Positions 62,989-64,000 of a stretch of DNA of 64,000 bases are shown here, in pieces. The stretch covers positions 123,649 through 187,648 of the forward strand of contig JAWPHD010004453.1 in assembly GCA_037043455.1 (NCBI GenBank), in the 5' to 3' direction. A program made the position numbers and the translations under genes. Numbering within the stretch: position 1 is the first letter of the stretch; every line of letters starts with the position of its first letter. The notes under the pieces are model-generated. The model saw only the letters and a list, made by a program, of their open reading frames with translations. It ran no database searches and was not told where the DNA came from. This DNA is from Cyrtodaria siliqua (Eukaryota > Mollusca > Bivalvia > Adapedonta > Hiatellidae).

Positions 62989-63411
62989 GGCCTCTTTTTT
63001 TTAATAACTTGGTTTACGGATTTTTTCTGGAAAAATTACGTCAGGAGGTCGAAATAAAAAAAAAAAAATAGGGGGAAATTGAGAGAAAAAATTACAAGCA
63101 AAATGTTGACGTTTTAAGTCAAAAAGGGGGAGAGAATCAAAAATTGAACATCACTTTTCGTAGATCCCTATCGAAATCCATGTTTAATAGCATACTTTAG
63201 ATTACCGAGCATGTCTAACTTGAATGAATGACAACAAATGCAGGATACAACAAACGAATATAGCGGGAAACACTTGCACGGAATTCTAGTCCTTGACACG
63301 AGTGGAAAAAAAAAGAAAAGAAAAAAAAAGTGAAAACAATTTTATTTTTTTCCCAAAACGGGAAAATTAGACTCGGCGGACCCGTAAATCAAGTTATTTA
63401 AAAAATAGGCC
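62989..63411. mobile_element. TIR element with TTA target duplication (PIF/Harbinger-like)
   Basis: GGCCTCTTTTTTTTAATAAC with TTGGTTTACGG is mirrored by CCGTAAATCAAGTTATTTAA and AAAATAGGCC. TTA flanks at 62986-62988 and 63412-63414. The termini and duplication length match the class of 17751-18618, but the internal sequence differs. It has no coding capacity. Confidence 0.82.
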
Positions 63412-63414
63412 TTA

Positions 63415-64000
63415 TCATTGCATTAAATTGTTCAAGTCCTGTTTGATTTAAAAGTTCAAATGAATGGCTCTTAGACAATAGCCAGTAAAAAATAAATGTC
63501 CAATGTGTTTTTTGTGTATGAACACCTACCCTACTCCTAAATGCCTCCCACCCTCTCCCTCCCCTCATATCAAATCATGGAAATGCCTCCTCATAATCAA
63601 AGACATCCAATAGTTCTAGAGTGAAGACACCTTTAAATGTTGTTTAAACCATTGTTGTTAATATTAAAACATATTTTGCTTGCTGATAATTGCACATAAT
63701 AACCTTTATTGACATATTATACCCTCTAAGGTTATAAAGTCATACATATAATAGTAATACTAATAACCCTTGCTAGAGTGACATGATCTCATATTGTATT
63801 TTTAATAGTATTGTATTTTTATGAGATTGTATAAAGACTGTTACTTAAAACATAAAATAATGCAGAATAACTTTCATAATCCTTGTCATTTCCTTTCATC
63901 CCCTGACCAAAAAGAGTTTAGGAGATAATACCATCCTAAACAGGACTGTGTACCTCGAATGATAACATCATATATTTTTTACTTGTAAAACCAATTTTTC
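63415..64000. other. AT-rich spacer at the window edge
   Basis: No gene or element was recognised. Confidence 0.45.

Overview
The window reads as AT-rich, non-coding nuclear DNA from an animal, most probably a bivalve mollusc. It has no operon-like layout and no long open frames. It does have many tRNA-headed SINEs, terminal-inverted-repeat MITEs, and long elements built of roughly 160 bp tandem repeats with TGACCTTGACC-type text and GGACGGACGG tails. I know that combination from bivalve genomes; the species cannot be fixed from the window.

No complete protein gene is visible. What remains are splice-bracketed exon candidates. On the minus strand the best is a first coding exon at 47949-47696 (84 codons, good start context, GTAAGT donor), with weaker ones at 40465-40433, 175-130 and a coding-like tract at 51178-50887. 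On the plus strand there is a TATA plus non-coding first exon at 8951-9059, an internal exon at 34354-34443 and a terminal exon at 36152-36235. If these are real, most of the window is intron or intergenic DNA of genes I cannot name.

Layout. 1-12.7 kb: SINEs, two TTAA-flanked MITEs, a long-arm inverted repeat (9775-10290) and a Helitron-like element split by a SINE (6537-7300). 12.7-23 kb: a TIR element carrying tRNA-like segments (12699-13846), a GGCC/TTA MITE (17751-18618) and three tandem-repeat elements. 23-30 kb: SINEs nested in a TIR element and relatives whose ends begin TACCGTATT. 30-38.4 kb: palindromes, small satellites, a CpG-bearing possible regulatory block, the plus-strand exon candidates and a GC-rich TIR element inserted in a 20 bp array. 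39-48 kb: two elements with CAGG ends and 5 bp target duplications, fold-backs, a 1.9 kb Helitron-like element of 320 bp dimers and the minus-strand first exon. 48-64 kb: a 72 bp array, a Helitron-like element nested in a TTAA MITE, a 35 bp array of about 37 copies, a 22 bp array and two more MITEs.

The window is therefore mainly a record of transposition. Within it there are internal empty-site comparisons, target-site duplications for eight SINE insertions of two tRNA-headed families plus one of a third family, and a tail motif shared by three SINE families. Family names above the level of the visible termini are inference, because no search could be run.
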